The notes beneath the pieces were generated by a model. The model was not told the origin of the DNA, searched no databases, and saw only the letters and a list, made by a program, of their open reading frames with translations. Below, one piece after another: positions 35,012-42,807 of a stretch of 64,000 nucleotides of DNA (positions within the stretch are counted from its first letter, which is position 1; every line of letters starts with the position of its first letter). The DNA is from Pseudalkalibacillus sp052246725 (GTDB lineage Bacteria; Bacillota; Bacilli; Bacillales; Fictibacillaceae). The position numbers were made by a program, and so were the translations under genes. The stretch is from the NCBI GenBank assembly GCA_052246725.1, contig JBQQCL010000004.1; one strand, written 5' to 3'.

Positions 35012-35920
35012 TTATTTGCTATGTGTTGTGCAAGATTCTAATAGATTCTGTTCTTTTAATACAGAAATCAACGTTTCTCCCATTACAGATGGCGTTTCAG
35101 CTACCTTGATTCCACATGCATTCATGGTCTTGATCTTTTCTTCCGCAGTACCTTTACCGCCTGAAATGATTGCACCTGCATGTCCCATGCGCTTTCCTGG
35201 AGGTGCAGTTTGACCGCCAATGAATCCAACAACAGGTTTCGTCATGTTCGCTTTTACCCACTCTGCAGCTTCCTCTTCAGCAGTACCACCGATTTCACCG
35301 ATCATGATGACTGCATAAGTATCTTCATCCTCATTGAATGCTTTAAGCACGTCGATGAAGTCTGTACCATTGACTGGGTCCCCACCGATACCTACTGCTG
35401 TAGATTGGCCGATACCAGCTTGAGACAGCTGATGGACTGCTTCATAAGTCAATGTTCCAGAACGGGAAACAACCCCGACATGTCCTTTCTTATGGATATA
35501 GCCAGGCATAATTCCGATTTTACATTCTTCTGGAGTGATGACACCAGGACAGTTCGGACCGACCAAGCGCGTCTTCTTGCCTTCCATATAACGCTTGACT
35601 TTCACCATGTCGATTACAGGAATGTGCTCTGTAATACAGATCGCTAGGTCAAGCTCTGCATCTACTGCTTCAAAGATCGCGTCTGCAGCGAACGGTGCAG
35701 GCACATAAATGACAGAAGCATTCGCTCCAGTTTCTTTCACTGCTTCTTCAACTGTGTTGAATACAGGAACTCCTTCAACTTCTGTTCCACCTTTACCAGG
35801 CGTCACTCCTCCAACGATTTTAGTACCGTATTCAAGCATTTGTTTCGTATGGAAAAGGGCTGTTGAACCTGTGATCCCTTGTACGATTACTTTCGTATCT
35901 TTATTAACATAAACGCTCAT
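35012..35920 (-). CDS. sucD: SucD, succinyl-CoA synthetase alpha subunit
   Basis: SucD carries the phospho-histidine of succinyl-CoA ligase (citric acid cycle, substrate-level ATP or GTP formation). The 302-aa protein has the CoA-binding Rossmann segment (TKVIVQGITGSTALFHTKQM), GPNCPGVITPEECKIGIMPG, the SRSGTLTYEAV loop, and GHAGAIISGGKGTAEEKI with the active His. Length equals B. subtilis SucD. It follows sucC by 18 bp. Confidence 0.98.
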   Translation of the reverse strand: MSVYVNKDTKVIVQGITGSTALFHTKQMLEYGTKIVGGVTPGKGGTEVEGVPVFNTVEEAVKETGANASVIYVPAPFAADAIFEAVDAELDLAICITEHIPVIDMVKVKRYMEGKKTRLVGPNCPGVITPEECKIGIMPGYIHKKGHVGVVSRSGTLTYEAVHQLSQAGIGQSTAVGIGGDPVNGTDFIDVLKAFNEDEDTYAVIMIGEIGGTAEEEAAEWVKANMTKPVVGFIGGQTAPPGKRMGHAGAIISGGKGTAEEKIKTMNACGIKVAETPSVMGETLISVLKEQNLLESCTTHSK

Positions 35921-35938
35921 CGAGTTTTCCCCACCTTC

Positions 35939-37099
35939 CTACTTCACTAGTGAAACGATTTTTTCTGCACCGTCAGCCATAGACTCAGCTGCAGTGATGT
36001 TCAATCCGGATTCATTCAACAATTTTTTACCAAGGTCTACATTCGTTCCTTCCAGACGTACGACTAGAGGAAGTTCAAGACCTACTTGTTTCGTAGCTTC
36101 GATTACACCTTCAGCAATAACATCACATTTCATGATTCCGCCGAAAATGTTTACGAAGATACCTTTTACATTTTGATCAGACAAGATGATTTTGAACGCT
36201 TCAGTTACCTTATCAGCTGTTGCACCGCCCCCAACATCAAGGAAGTTCGCAGGGTCCCCGCCGTAATATTTGATGATGTCCATCGTTGACATCGCAAGAC
36301 CTGCTCCGTTAACCATACAACCGATATTACCGTCTAGGGAGATATAGCTGAGGTCGTACTTAGAAGCTTCGATTTCCTTAGGATCTTCTTCATCTAAGTC
36401 ACGCAATTCTAGAATATCTTTATGACGGAATAATGCGTTTGAATCAAAGTTCAATTTCGCATCAAGCGCCATTACATTTCCATCTCCAGTCGTTACGAGA
36501 GGGTTGATTTCTGCAATTGAGCAATCCTTCTCAACAAATACAGTATATAAGCCCATCATGAACTTGACTGTTTTATTCACGAGTTCTTTCGGAATATTGA
36601 TGTTGAAAGCTAAGCGGCGAGCCTGGTAAGGACTAAGTCCAACTACCGGATCGATCACTTCTTTAAAGATTTTTTCAGGTGTCTTTTCTGCTACCTCTTC
36701 GATTTCAGTACCGCCTTCTTCAGATGCCATCATGACGACACGTGAAGTAGCACGGTCCAATACAAGTCCTACATAGTATTCTTTCTTGATGTCACAGCCC
36801 TCTTCAATTAGAAGACGCTTAACTTCTTTTCCTTCAGGGCCTGTTTGATGGGTAACGAGTGTTTTGCCTAAAATCTCTTCAGCATATGTACGCACTTCAT
36901 CAAGATTTTTAGCAACTTTAACACCGCCGGCTTTCCCACGTCCACCAGCGTGAATCTGAGCTTTAACTACATTGATTTCAGTACCGAGTTCTTTAGCTGC
37001 ATCTACTGCTTCTTTAATCGTATATGCAACCTTTCCATTAGGAACTGATACCCCATACTTTCTCAAGAGTTCTTTTCCTTGATACTCGTGGATATTCAT
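35939..37099 (-). CDS. sucC: SucC, succinyl-CoA synthetase beta subunit
   Basis: SucC holds the nucleotide and succinate sites. The start at 37099 is set by AGGAGGATGGAGA before the ATG, giving 386 aa beginning MNIHEYQGKELLRKYGVSVP. The ATP-grasp domain (KAQIHAGGRGKAGGVKVAKN) and the C-terminal CoA-ligase domain (DVGGGATADKVTEAFKIIL; NIFGGIMKCDVIAEGV) are complete. A strong candidate promoter lies just upstream. Confidence 0.98.
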   Translation of the reverse strand: MNIHEYQGKELLRKYGVSVPNGKVAYTIKEAVDAAKELGTEINVVKAQIHAGGRGKAGGVKVAKNLDEVRTYAEEILGKTLVTHQTGPEGKEVKRLLIEEGCDIKKEYYVGLVLDRATSRVVMMASEEGGTEIEEVAEKTPEKIFKEVIDPVVGLSPYQARRLAFNINIPKELVNKTVKFMMGLYTVFVEKDCSIAEINPLVTTGDGNVMALDAKLNFDSNALFRHKDILELRDLDEEDPKEIEASKYDLSYISLDGNIGCMVNGAGLAMSTMDIIKYYGGDPANFLDVGGGATADKVTEAFKIILSDQNVKGIFVNIFGGIMKCDVIAEGVIEATKQVGLELPLVVRLEGTNVDLGKKLLNESGLNITAAESMADGAEKIVSLVK

Positions 37100-37144
37100 T
37101 CTCCATCCTCCTATCATGTGTCTAATCTATGCAACACCGTTTTT

Positions 37145-37173
37145 ATTGTATAAATAAACCGCTCTCATGTCCA
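37145..37173 (-). promoter_or_regulatory. Candidate sigma-A promoter for sucCD
   Basis: TGGACA (37168-37173) and TACAAT (37145-37150) on the minus strand with a 17-bp spacer, about 46 bp before the sucC ATG. Confidence 0.65.
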
Positions 37174-37264
37174 CCGTTGCGACTGATTTCTCTTGAATTT
37201 CAAGAATTTGGGATGGAAAAGTCGAAATTGGGGCTTAAAGCAATCATCTTATACAGGAGAAATA

Positions 37265-37306
37265 ACAAAAGGCACTTTGTGAATTTTTAAGATCCACACA
37301 AGTGCC
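37265..37306 (-). terminator. Terminator after the SASP-like gene
   Basis: On the minus strand GGCACTT-GTGTG pairs with CACA-AAGTGCC around an A+T-rich loop, followed by TTTTGTTATTT. It separates the small gene from the sucC promoter. Confidence 0.65.
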
Positions 37307-37317
37307 AATTGCTTTAT

Positions 37318-37476
37318 TTAACAGTCTTCATTCTTTTTTCGCTCATCCACGATTTTCTTCGTGATGCTTTCACGCTCGGCTGCCGGTCGAAAAATACCGA
37401 ATTCTTCAGCAAATTCTTCACGGAATTGTTGGACTGCTTGATCACATCCTGGTACTTCCAGCTTGTTTTTCCTCAT
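37318..37476 (-). CDS. Short alpha/beta-type small acid-soluble spore protein (SASP)-like protein
   Basis: A 52-aa frame with GAGAGGTGG six bases before its ATG. The N-terminal half (KNKLEVPGCDQAVQQFREEF, then AEEFGIF) resembles the first half of alpha/beta SASPs, including an E-F-A-x-E-F stretch like the GPR protease cleavage site. The second half is short and charged (ITKKIVDERKKNEDC) instead of the usual GGEITKRLV region, though TKKIV may be its remnant. Such proteins coat spore DNA, but whether this one does is inference. It lies between ylqH and sucC and has its own terminator. Confidence 0.65.
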   Translation of the reverse strand: MRKNKLEVPGCDQAVQQFREEFAEEFGIFRPAAERESITKKIVDERKKNEDC

Positions 37477-37539
37477 AAACAACCACCTCTCTATTTTTTA
37501 ATAGTATGCGGTGTTTTGCCTTTCATTATGAGTCCTTGT

Positions 37540-37818
37540 TCAATCCTTCGGTTTCGATGCCTGATCCAACTGATACACGAAAGCGAAAACTTCGGCTACC
37601 GCCTGATATAGGTTTGGTGGAATTTCCTGGTTGATTTCGAGCTTTGAAAGCAATTGGACTAACGACGTATCTTCTTGAATCGGTACCTGATTCTGCCGTG
37701 CTGTTTCTAAAATCTCTTCAGCTGTAGTCCCCTTGCCTTTCGCTACCACTTTTGGTGAGCTGTTGGTAGATTGATCATATTTCAAAGCTACAGCTGATTT
37801 ACGTTCTTGGTTCGTCAT
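37540..37818 (-). CDS. ylqH: YlqH, FlhB C-terminal-domain-like protein
   Basis: The 92-aa protein aligns with the part of FlhB after the NPTH autocleavage site: KSAVALKYDQ corresponds to FlhB YAIALKYDES in this same window, and the end (LYQAVAEVFAFVYQLDQ) corresponds to FlhB LFKAVAEVLAYVYRLKK. It has no membrane part and no NPTH. Function is unknown. The gene overlaps ylqG by 4 bp and is outside the fla operon. Confidence 0.9.
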   Translation of the reverse strand: MTNQERKSAVALKYDQSTNSSPKVVAKGKGTTAEEILETARQNQVPIQEDTSLVQLLSKLEINQEIPPNLYQAVAEVFAFVYQLDQASKPKD

Positions 37819-39347
37819 ATGGAAAGATCCACTCCTCGTGAAGACATGTCTTGTAATCCAGTTTGGAAGGATAGCGTGGATCCTTCAGAAGGGTTCTCTA
37901 TTTTCACAGTAGACAGCTTGTAATCGATTTTCTCAAGCGCATCTTTCAATTGGGGTTTTATTTCTGAGATATGATGTTTAAGGGATTCACTTTCATTGAT
38001 GATTCTAACGGAAATGATTCTGTTCTGTACATTCATATCAACGACCGTTTCTTTGAGAAATTGTAAATCCAGATAAAAAAGGATGCGGCTGAAATTTTCA
38101 TCAATCTCCCCAGACGTTTCCTTCTTCAAATCCCAACGCATCATCACATCGCTCTCCCATTCTTTGAAGTGAACAGGAAATTGATAAAATAATGAGGTGA
38201 TGGATTGGTTCTCACTCGAATGCAACAGCTGCTGACCAGTAAGTCTATGTAACAACACTTCAGCCCTATCCTTGATACTGCCAGGTAATTCCTGAGATAA
38301 CAGCTCTAGAAGTGCAGATTTTAATTGTTGCTGATTTTTCAGTTCTCCAAGCTGTGTGTTGATCAAATCATGCTCGAACGTCAAACCAAGTCCACGGACG
38401 ATTTCAATTAAATTAAGATGCGGCTTCGGTGTCTTATTCATATTTAGCTGCTCATGGATCCAATTCAACTGTTCCGTGCTGATTGTACTTAATTTTTGCT
38501 GTAAATAAAGTTCGCCTTTCGGAAGAGACATATTCAGCTTCAACTCTTTCAAAAACGCTTCATCTGAAATTTGAGTCTTGCCAGAATGTGTATGTAACTC
38601 TTGATACATATATGGTATTTTCATATCCAACGTCCGAAATATGTTTTCAATTTGCAGCTTCGATTGCGAATCAGTCGTCGGAAGAGAATATAACTGCATA
38701 AGCTGTTTGACAGTCTCTATGGCTGTGTTCCGTGATGTGGCATCCAATACACGGGAAATCACCTTTTCAACCGCGCTTTCTCCACCGTACGTCGTTGCTC
38801 CTTTTATGTTTTGCTGTAGTGATTGGAGTTCTGAGGTCAGCGATCGGCTATCTTGCACATGGTAAAGTGCTTTAAAAATGGCTTCTGTAACAGGAAGATT
38901 TTTAATCAACATTGTTTTGACAGCTTGTATCCCTTTATCTACGGAAGGCATTTGGGTTAACCATTTTTCAGCAACAGTGATCAACTCCTTTGTGATCGGA
39001 AGTCGTTCATTAGAAAGATTCTTAAACATCTGTTGTATAGCTGGCTGATTTTTACGGTTACCGAAAATCTGTGCAGGCAGCTGATTAACCTTGTTTTGCT
39101 CTAGTACTTCCAAAACCGGTATCCCGCCACTTGTACTTGACTTAACTTGGAGCCAATAGTTTTCGTTTCGGGTCAAGCCGGTCAACAGCTGAGCGTTTAT
39201 TTTCCGGCCTGCCAGTTGTACCTGGGCTAGATCGTTCGGGTACAAAGCCAATACTTTACCTGAAAAAATCTGCCCGGGTTTCAATTCTATTACAGGGTTC
39301 AAACGACCTATATTTCGAATGATGGATTCGATCGGCATCGCCTTCAT
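37815..39347 (-). CDS. ylqG: YlqG, large protein with a FliK-C-like domain
   Basis: The 510-aa protein lacks membrane segments. Its N-terminus has a beta-rich region (GQIFSGKVLALYPNDLAQVQ), the middle is helical and Gln/Leu-rich, and the C-terminal hundred residues (for example FYLDLQFLKETVVDMNVQNR and ISEIKPQLKDALEKIDYKLS) resemble the FliK hook-length domain. With YlqH this makes a FliK-like plus FlhB-C-like pair. No experimental function is known to me. AGGGGGTT precedes the first ATG. The next gene upstream is rnhB. Confidence 0.85.
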   Translation of the reverse strand: MKAMPIESIIRNIGRLNPVIELKPGQIFSGKVLALYPNDLAQVQLAGRKINAQLLTGLTRNENYWLQVKSSTSGGIPVLEVLEQNKVNQLPAQIFGNRKNQPAIQQMFKNLSNERLPITKELITVAEKWLTQMPSVDKGIQAVKTMLIKNLPVTEAIFKALYHVQDSRSLTSELQSLQQNIKGATTYGGESAVEKVISRVLDATSRNTAIETVKQLMQLYSLPTTDSQSKLQIENIFRTLDMKIPYMYQELHTHSGKTQISDEAFLKELKLNMSLPKGELYLQQKLSTISTEQLNWIHEQLNMNKTPKPHLNLIEIVRGLGLTFEHDLINTQLGELKNQQQLKSALLELLSQELPGSIKDRAEVLLHRLTGQQLLHSSENQSITSLFYQFPVHFKEWESDVMMRWDLKKETSGEIDENFSRILFYLDLQFLKETVVDMNVQNRIISVRIINESESLKHHISEIKPQLKDALEKIDYKLSTVKIENPSEGSTLSFQTGLQDMSSRGVDLSI

Positions 39348-39397
39348 AACGTAACCCCCTCCGTCATAAACTGTTCCTACCTTATATCGGCATCACA

Positions 39398-40180
39398 TTA
39401 GCTTTTGTTTGGTACCAATTCGGAAACAGGGGCAAACGATTTACGATGTTCAGGTGTGATCCCATGGGCTTTTAATGCTTCTAAATGCTGTGCCGTTCCA
39501 TAGCCAACGTTTGATTTGAAGTAGTATTGCGGATACTTACGATCGATTTCCTTCATCAACTTATCCCTAGTCACTTTTGCCACGATTGAAGCAGCAGCTA
39601 TTGAATTGCTTTTCGAATCCCCTTTAATGATGTTCTCTTGCGGAAGATCCATTGGGAGGTCCATCGCATCTATTAATAGATAATCAGGTTCGATTGGCAA
39701 ATCCTCGATTGCCTTCATCATCGCAATTTTACTAGCTTGATAAATATTCAACCGATCGATTTCTTGTACGGATACAACCCCGACACCAATTGTCACAGCA
39801 TTCCTGATGATCTTTTCGTATAACTTCTCTCTAACAGGCTCAGAAAGCTTCTTTGAGTCGTTCAGTCCAATGATCGGTGTATTTGCATCTAAAATGACCG
39901 CACTGGCGACGACTGGTCCAGCAAGTGGTCCCCGACCAACCTCATCAATTCCAGCTACCAAACGATACCCATTCAAATAACAATGGTTTTCGATCATCGA
40001 CATACGATTATATGTATCAATTCGTGCCTTTTCTTGTTCCTTGCGCTTGCACCATTGTGCATAAAGCTGTTGGACGCCTTTTCTTGGATCATTTTTCAAT
40101 TGTTGAATAAACCCATCATCAAGGTCTCCTTCGTGACTTTCGATATGCGCCCGAAGCTCCTTAATTGATTTCTTTTCCAT
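39398..40180 (-). CDS. rnhB: RnhB, ribonuclease HII
   Basis: RNase HII removes ribonucleotides from DNA. The 260-aa protein has an N-terminal helical extension typical of Bacillus RNase HII, then the catalytic core VAGIDEVGRGPLAGPVVASA with the DE pair, later acidic residues in LLIDAMDLPM, and KGDSKSNSIAAASIVAKVTRD. GGAGAAAAC precedes the ATG. It is followed by ylqG, as in B. subtilis. Confidence 0.97.
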   Translation of the reverse strand: MEKKSIKELRAHIESHEGDLDDGFIQQLKNDPRKGVQQLYAQWCKRKEQEKARIDTYNRMSMIENHCYLNGYRLVAGIDEVGRGPLAGPVVASAVILDANTPIIGLNDSKKLSEPVREKLYEKIIRNAVTIGVGVVSVQEIDRLNIYQASKIAMMKAIEDLPIEPDYLLIDAMDLPMDLPQENIIKGDSKSNSIAAASIVAKVTRDKLMKEIDRKYPQYYFKSNVGYGTAQHLEALKAHGITPEHRKSFAPVSELVPNKS

Positions 40181-40304
40181 CGTTTTCTCCTTTTTGTAAA
40201 GAATGTTTATGTAGAAACTTTTATTAATTGGTGATTTCGGCGAAATTATCCCTTTTGCACACCAGCTATTGAATTATAGTTTACCTTCTCTAAATACATA
40301 AAAA

Positions 40305-40392
40305 AAGCTTGGCAAGGTCAAGCCTTTGGCGCAGGCTGAGCTTTATCTGCTCTAATATTGAAGAAAGTATTTATACTTTCTTTCAATGTAAA
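40305..40392 (+). repeat. Dispersed element C, copy 2
   Basis: It contains AGCTTGGCAAGGTCAAGCC, TTTGGCGCAGGCTGAGCTTT and AGAAAGTATTTATACTTTCT, and abuts the rbgA terminator. The block AGCCTTTGGCGCAGGCTGAG is identical to that in copy 3 at 52.24 kb. The rest of the 40181-40448 gap is A+T-rich and shows no gene. Confidence 0.75.
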
Positions 40393-40395
40393 GAT

Positions 40396-40437
40396 AGGGG
40401 TGGCATGATAGTTTCATCACTATCAAGCCAACCCCTT
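40396..40437 (-). terminator. Terminator after rbgA
   Basis: A long stem AAGGGGTTGGCTTGATAGT/ACTATCATGCCACCCCT with a 6-nt loop on the minus strand, one mismatch, followed by ATCTTT. It lies 12 bp past the rbgA stop. Confidence 0.8.
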
Positions 40438-40448
40438 GTTTCAGCGTC

Positions 40449-41303
40449 TTATTCGTAGTCTGCTGGTCTTTCGAATGAAATCGGTCCAAGCTTTTCAGAA
40501 CGGATGTCTCTTAAGATGATTTCAGCAGCCTTTTCAAAATCTACTTCTCCACCTTTGATGAGGCAACCCCTCTTTTTTCCAATCTCTTCAAAGACTTCAA
40601 GCGGAGGAGCAGATGTATCGGTCAACTTGTAACGATCAATCAGTTTTTCAGGATAGGCATCCTTCAAATATTGAACTGCAAAAAAGGCAATGTCTCCAAA
40701 ATCGAGGATGTCGTCCTTGATTGCACCAGTTACTGCTAATCGATAACCCGTAGTCTGATCCTCGAATTTCGGCCATAATATTCCTGGAGTATCAAGCAAC
40801 TCAAGTTCTTTTCCAACTTTGATCCATTGCTGCCTTTGTGTTATTCCAGGTCGATCACCTGTTTTCGCAATCTTCTTGTTTGCGAGTCGGTTGATGAGCG
40901 TTGATTTGCCGACATTCGGTATTCCCAATATCAAAGCTCGGACTGCCCGAGGTTTCACACCCTTTTCAATCATCTTATCTAGCTTGTCCTTTACAAGCTC
41001 TCTAGCAATTTCCGAAATCTTTTCTAGACCTTGTCCTGTTTTGGAATTCACTGTGACAGTCCTCAAATTACGTGCGGCAAAATAATCTTCCCATTCTTTG
41101 GTGATTGCACGGTCGGCCATATCGGTCTTGTTCAGCAAAACCAGCCTAGGTTTATGTTCAACAATCTCATCAATCATGGGATTCCGTGAAGACAAAGGGA
41201 TTCGTGCATCAACAAGCTCGAACACGACATCGATCATCTTCAGTTTTTCTGTAATTTCGCGTCTTGCTTTGGCCATATGACCAGGGAACCATTGGATTTG
41301 CAT
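40449..41303 (-). CDS. rbgA: RbgA (YlqF), GTPase for late 50S subunit assembly
   Basis: RbgA is a circularly permuted GTPase needed for late 50S maturation. The permuted order is visible in the 284-aa protein: the G4 motif NKTD at residues 58-61 precedes the P-loop GIPNVGKS at 127-134, followed by the G2 region GDRPGITQRQQWI and G3 DTPGILWP. A C-terminal helical RNA-binding domain follows. It begins MQIQWFPGHMAKARREI, the family start. It lies 9 bp after the signal peptidase gene. Confidence 0.97.
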   Translation of the reverse strand: MQIQWFPGHMAKARREITEKLKMIDVVFELVDARIPLSSRNPMIDEIVEHKPRLVLLNKTDMADRAITKEWEDYFAARNLRTVTVNSKTGQGLEKISEIARELVKDKLDKMIEKGVKPRAVRALILGIPNVGKSTLINRLANKKIAKTGDRPGITQRQQWIKVGKELELLDTPGILWPKFEDQTTGYRLAVTGAIKDDILDFGDIAFFAVQYLKDAYPEKLIDRYKLTDTSAPPLEVFEEIGKKRGCLIKGGEVDFEKAAEIILRDIRSEKLGPISFERPADYE

Positions 41304-41312
41304 TTAATTCAC

Positions 41313-41864
41313 CTACTTTAGCACTTCAAAATGTGCAACCGGCCAAAATATCACATTCGCTTTACCAATGATTTGATCCATCGGAATTGCGCCAATGTTC
41401 CGGCTGTCTTTACTATGTTGTCTGTTATCTCCCAGTACAAACACATGTCCTTTTGGAACAGTTTGGGTGCCGATTTCATCACTTAAATCGAAATTATAGG
41501 TCAGATTACCTCCTGAAAGGCCCTGTTTAAATTCCTTCAAGTATGGCTCCGGAACTGCTTTCCCATTCACGTATAGTGTGTCATCTTTATATTCGATTTT
41601 ATCCCCTGGAAGACCGATTATCCTTTTTATATAGTCTTTTCCTTCAGGAGCATGGAACACAACAATATCGAAGCGGTCAGGTTTCCCTACCTCATAACTG
41701 AATTTATTGACGATCATTCGATCTCCATTATGAAGTGTCGGCATCATTGACTCCCCATCTACCACAATTGGTGCAAATAAGAAGTAACGGATACCTGCTG
41801 CAATCACTAATGCAATAACAAGTGCCTTCAGCCATTCCCAAGATTCACTTTTGCGCTTTGTCAT
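41313..41864 (-). CDS. Type I signal peptidase (SipS/LepB family)
   Basis: This enzyme removes signal peptides from Sec and Tat substrates on the outer face of the membrane. The 183-aa protein has one N-terminal membrane helix (WLKALVIALVIAAGIRYFLF), the catalytic Ser39 in GESMMPTLHNGD, Lys80 in DYIKRIIGLPGD, and the late box GHVFVLGDNRQHSKDSR. It is the single-span Gram-positive type. B. subtilis has several paralogues (sipS-sipW), so I do not assign one name. Confidence 0.95.
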   Translation of the reverse strand: MTKRKSESWEWLKALVIALVIAAGIRYFLFAPIVVDGESMMPTLHNGDRMIVNKFSYEVGKPDRFDIVVFHAPEGKDYIKRIIGLPGDKIEYKDDTLYVNGKAVPEPYLKEFKQGLSGGNLTYNFDLSDEIGTQTVPKGHVFVLGDNRQHSKDSRNIGAIPMDQIIGKANVIFWPVAHFEVLK

Positions 41865-42007
41865 TTCTCCACCCCAGTTTTTCTATTTACCATTTATCTA
41901 TACTTCATTATATTCGAAATGGTTAAAACAATCATCTGTCAGTGTGAAAGATTCATTTGTTTCTATTGGATCTAAAGAGTGTTTTTTTCACAATTCTATT
42001 GTTATAG

Positions 42008-42240
42008 CGTGGAAATATACTCGCTTTCCGCAGGCGATCCGCAAGCCTCCTCGCTCACTTGCACAGGATCTCAACACAAGAAAACATTTTCGTGTCTGGC
42101 GATGAGAATTCTTAGAAGCTTTCCTTATGCTGGCTTCGACGTTCACCATGCCACGTGGTGGCTGTTAGTCGAAGATCCTTAATTCGCTGTGGTGTCTTGC
42201 CTGGCTCGCTTTTCACACAGAAAGTGTCGCAAATTTCGCT
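42008..42240. repeat. Degenerate repeat region between rplS and the signal peptidase gene
   Basis: The segment TACTCGCTTTCCGCAGGCG, followed by AAGCCTCCTCGCTCACTTGC, is a decayed relative of the reverse strand of element B (CTCGCTTTCCGCGGGGCG). Towards 42213-42240 GTGTCGCAAATTTCGCTCAA resembles blocks at 53.91 and 63.73 kb. The palindrome CATGCCACGTGGTGG lies at about 42149-42163. No coding region is visible in 41865-42319. Confidence 0.5.
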
Positions 42241-42273
42241 CAAAGAAATTCATCCTAATATAAAAAGGTATGT

Positions 42274-42301
42274 AAAAAGGAGCTTGTTTCCAAGCTCCTT
42301 T
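42274..42301 (-). terminator. Terminator of rplS
   Basis: A perfect 11-bp stem AAAGGAGCTTG/CAAGCTCCTTT with a GAAA loop on the minus strand, followed by TTACATACC, 18 bp past the stop codon. Confidence 0.9.
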
Positions 42302-42319
42302 ACGCACGAGTGTGCGTCA

Positions 42320-42667
42320 TTATCTGCGAATTTCTTTAATACGTGCTGCTTTTCCACGTAGTGCACGTAGATAGTATAGCTTAGCACGACGTACTTTACC
42401 GTGACGTACAACTTCAATCTTAGCGATTTTTGGTGAGTGTACTGGGAAAGCACGCTCAACTCCAACGCCGTAAGAAATTTTACGAACAGTAAATGTTTCG
42501 CTGATTCCAGATCCGCGGCGTTTAATTACAACACCTTCGAATACCTGGATACGTTCACGCGTTCCTTCGACAACTTTAACGTCGATACGGACAGTATCTC
42601 CTGCACGGAATTCTGGCAAATCTGTTTTCAACTGCTCTTTTGTAATATCATTAAGTAGTTGTTGCAT
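42320..42667 (-). CDS. rplS: Ribosomal protein L19
   Basis: L19 lies at the 30S-50S interface. The 115-aa protein contains FRAGDTVRIDVKVVEG, VFEGVVIKRRGSGISETFTV and VERAFPVHSPKIAKIEV, all family signatures, and a basic C-terminus. AGGAGGAAATACC precedes the ATG. It has its own promoter and a probable L19 leader, so it can be expressed apart from trmD upstream. Confidence 0.98.
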   Translation of the reverse strand: MQQLLNDITKEQLKTDLPEFRAGDTVRIDVKVVEGTRERIQVFEGVVIKRRGSGISETFTVRKISYGVGVERAFPVHSPKIAKIEVVRHGKVRRAKLYYLRALRGKAARIKEIRR

Positions 42668-42752
42668 GGTATTTCCTCCTTCCTTACAAATGTTCTTGTC
42701 TATGCTTTTCCATCATAACAGCGGAACATCGTAATCAAGCGGCATAAGCCAC
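42668..42752 (-). ncRNA. Probable L19 leader RNA (cis-regulatory)
   Basis: The transcript between the rplS promoter and its start codon can form GGC-UUAU-GCC and UUCC-n11-GGAA stems and contains GATTACGATGTTCCGC. A conserved L19 leader (Rfam family L19_leader) is known at this place in Bacillus species. Assignment rests on position and these pairings; I could not run a covariance model. Confidence 0.5.
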
Positions 42753-42759
42753 AAAGAAT

Positions 42760-42788
42760 ATCATAGCATAAACGTAGTGATGACGCAA
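42760..42788 (-). promoter_or_regulatory. Sigma-A promoter for rplS
   Basis: TTGCGT (42783-42788), 17-bp spacer, TATGAT (42760-42765) on the minus strand, with TG one base before the -10 box (extended -10). Confidence 0.7.
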
Positions 42789-42807
42789 TATCCTGAAAAG
42801 ACTTTGT

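Noticed and set aside
37309..37611. 100-codon plus-strand frame opposite ylqH and the SASP-like gene
   Set aside because: It is antisense to two better supported genes and has no ribosome site.
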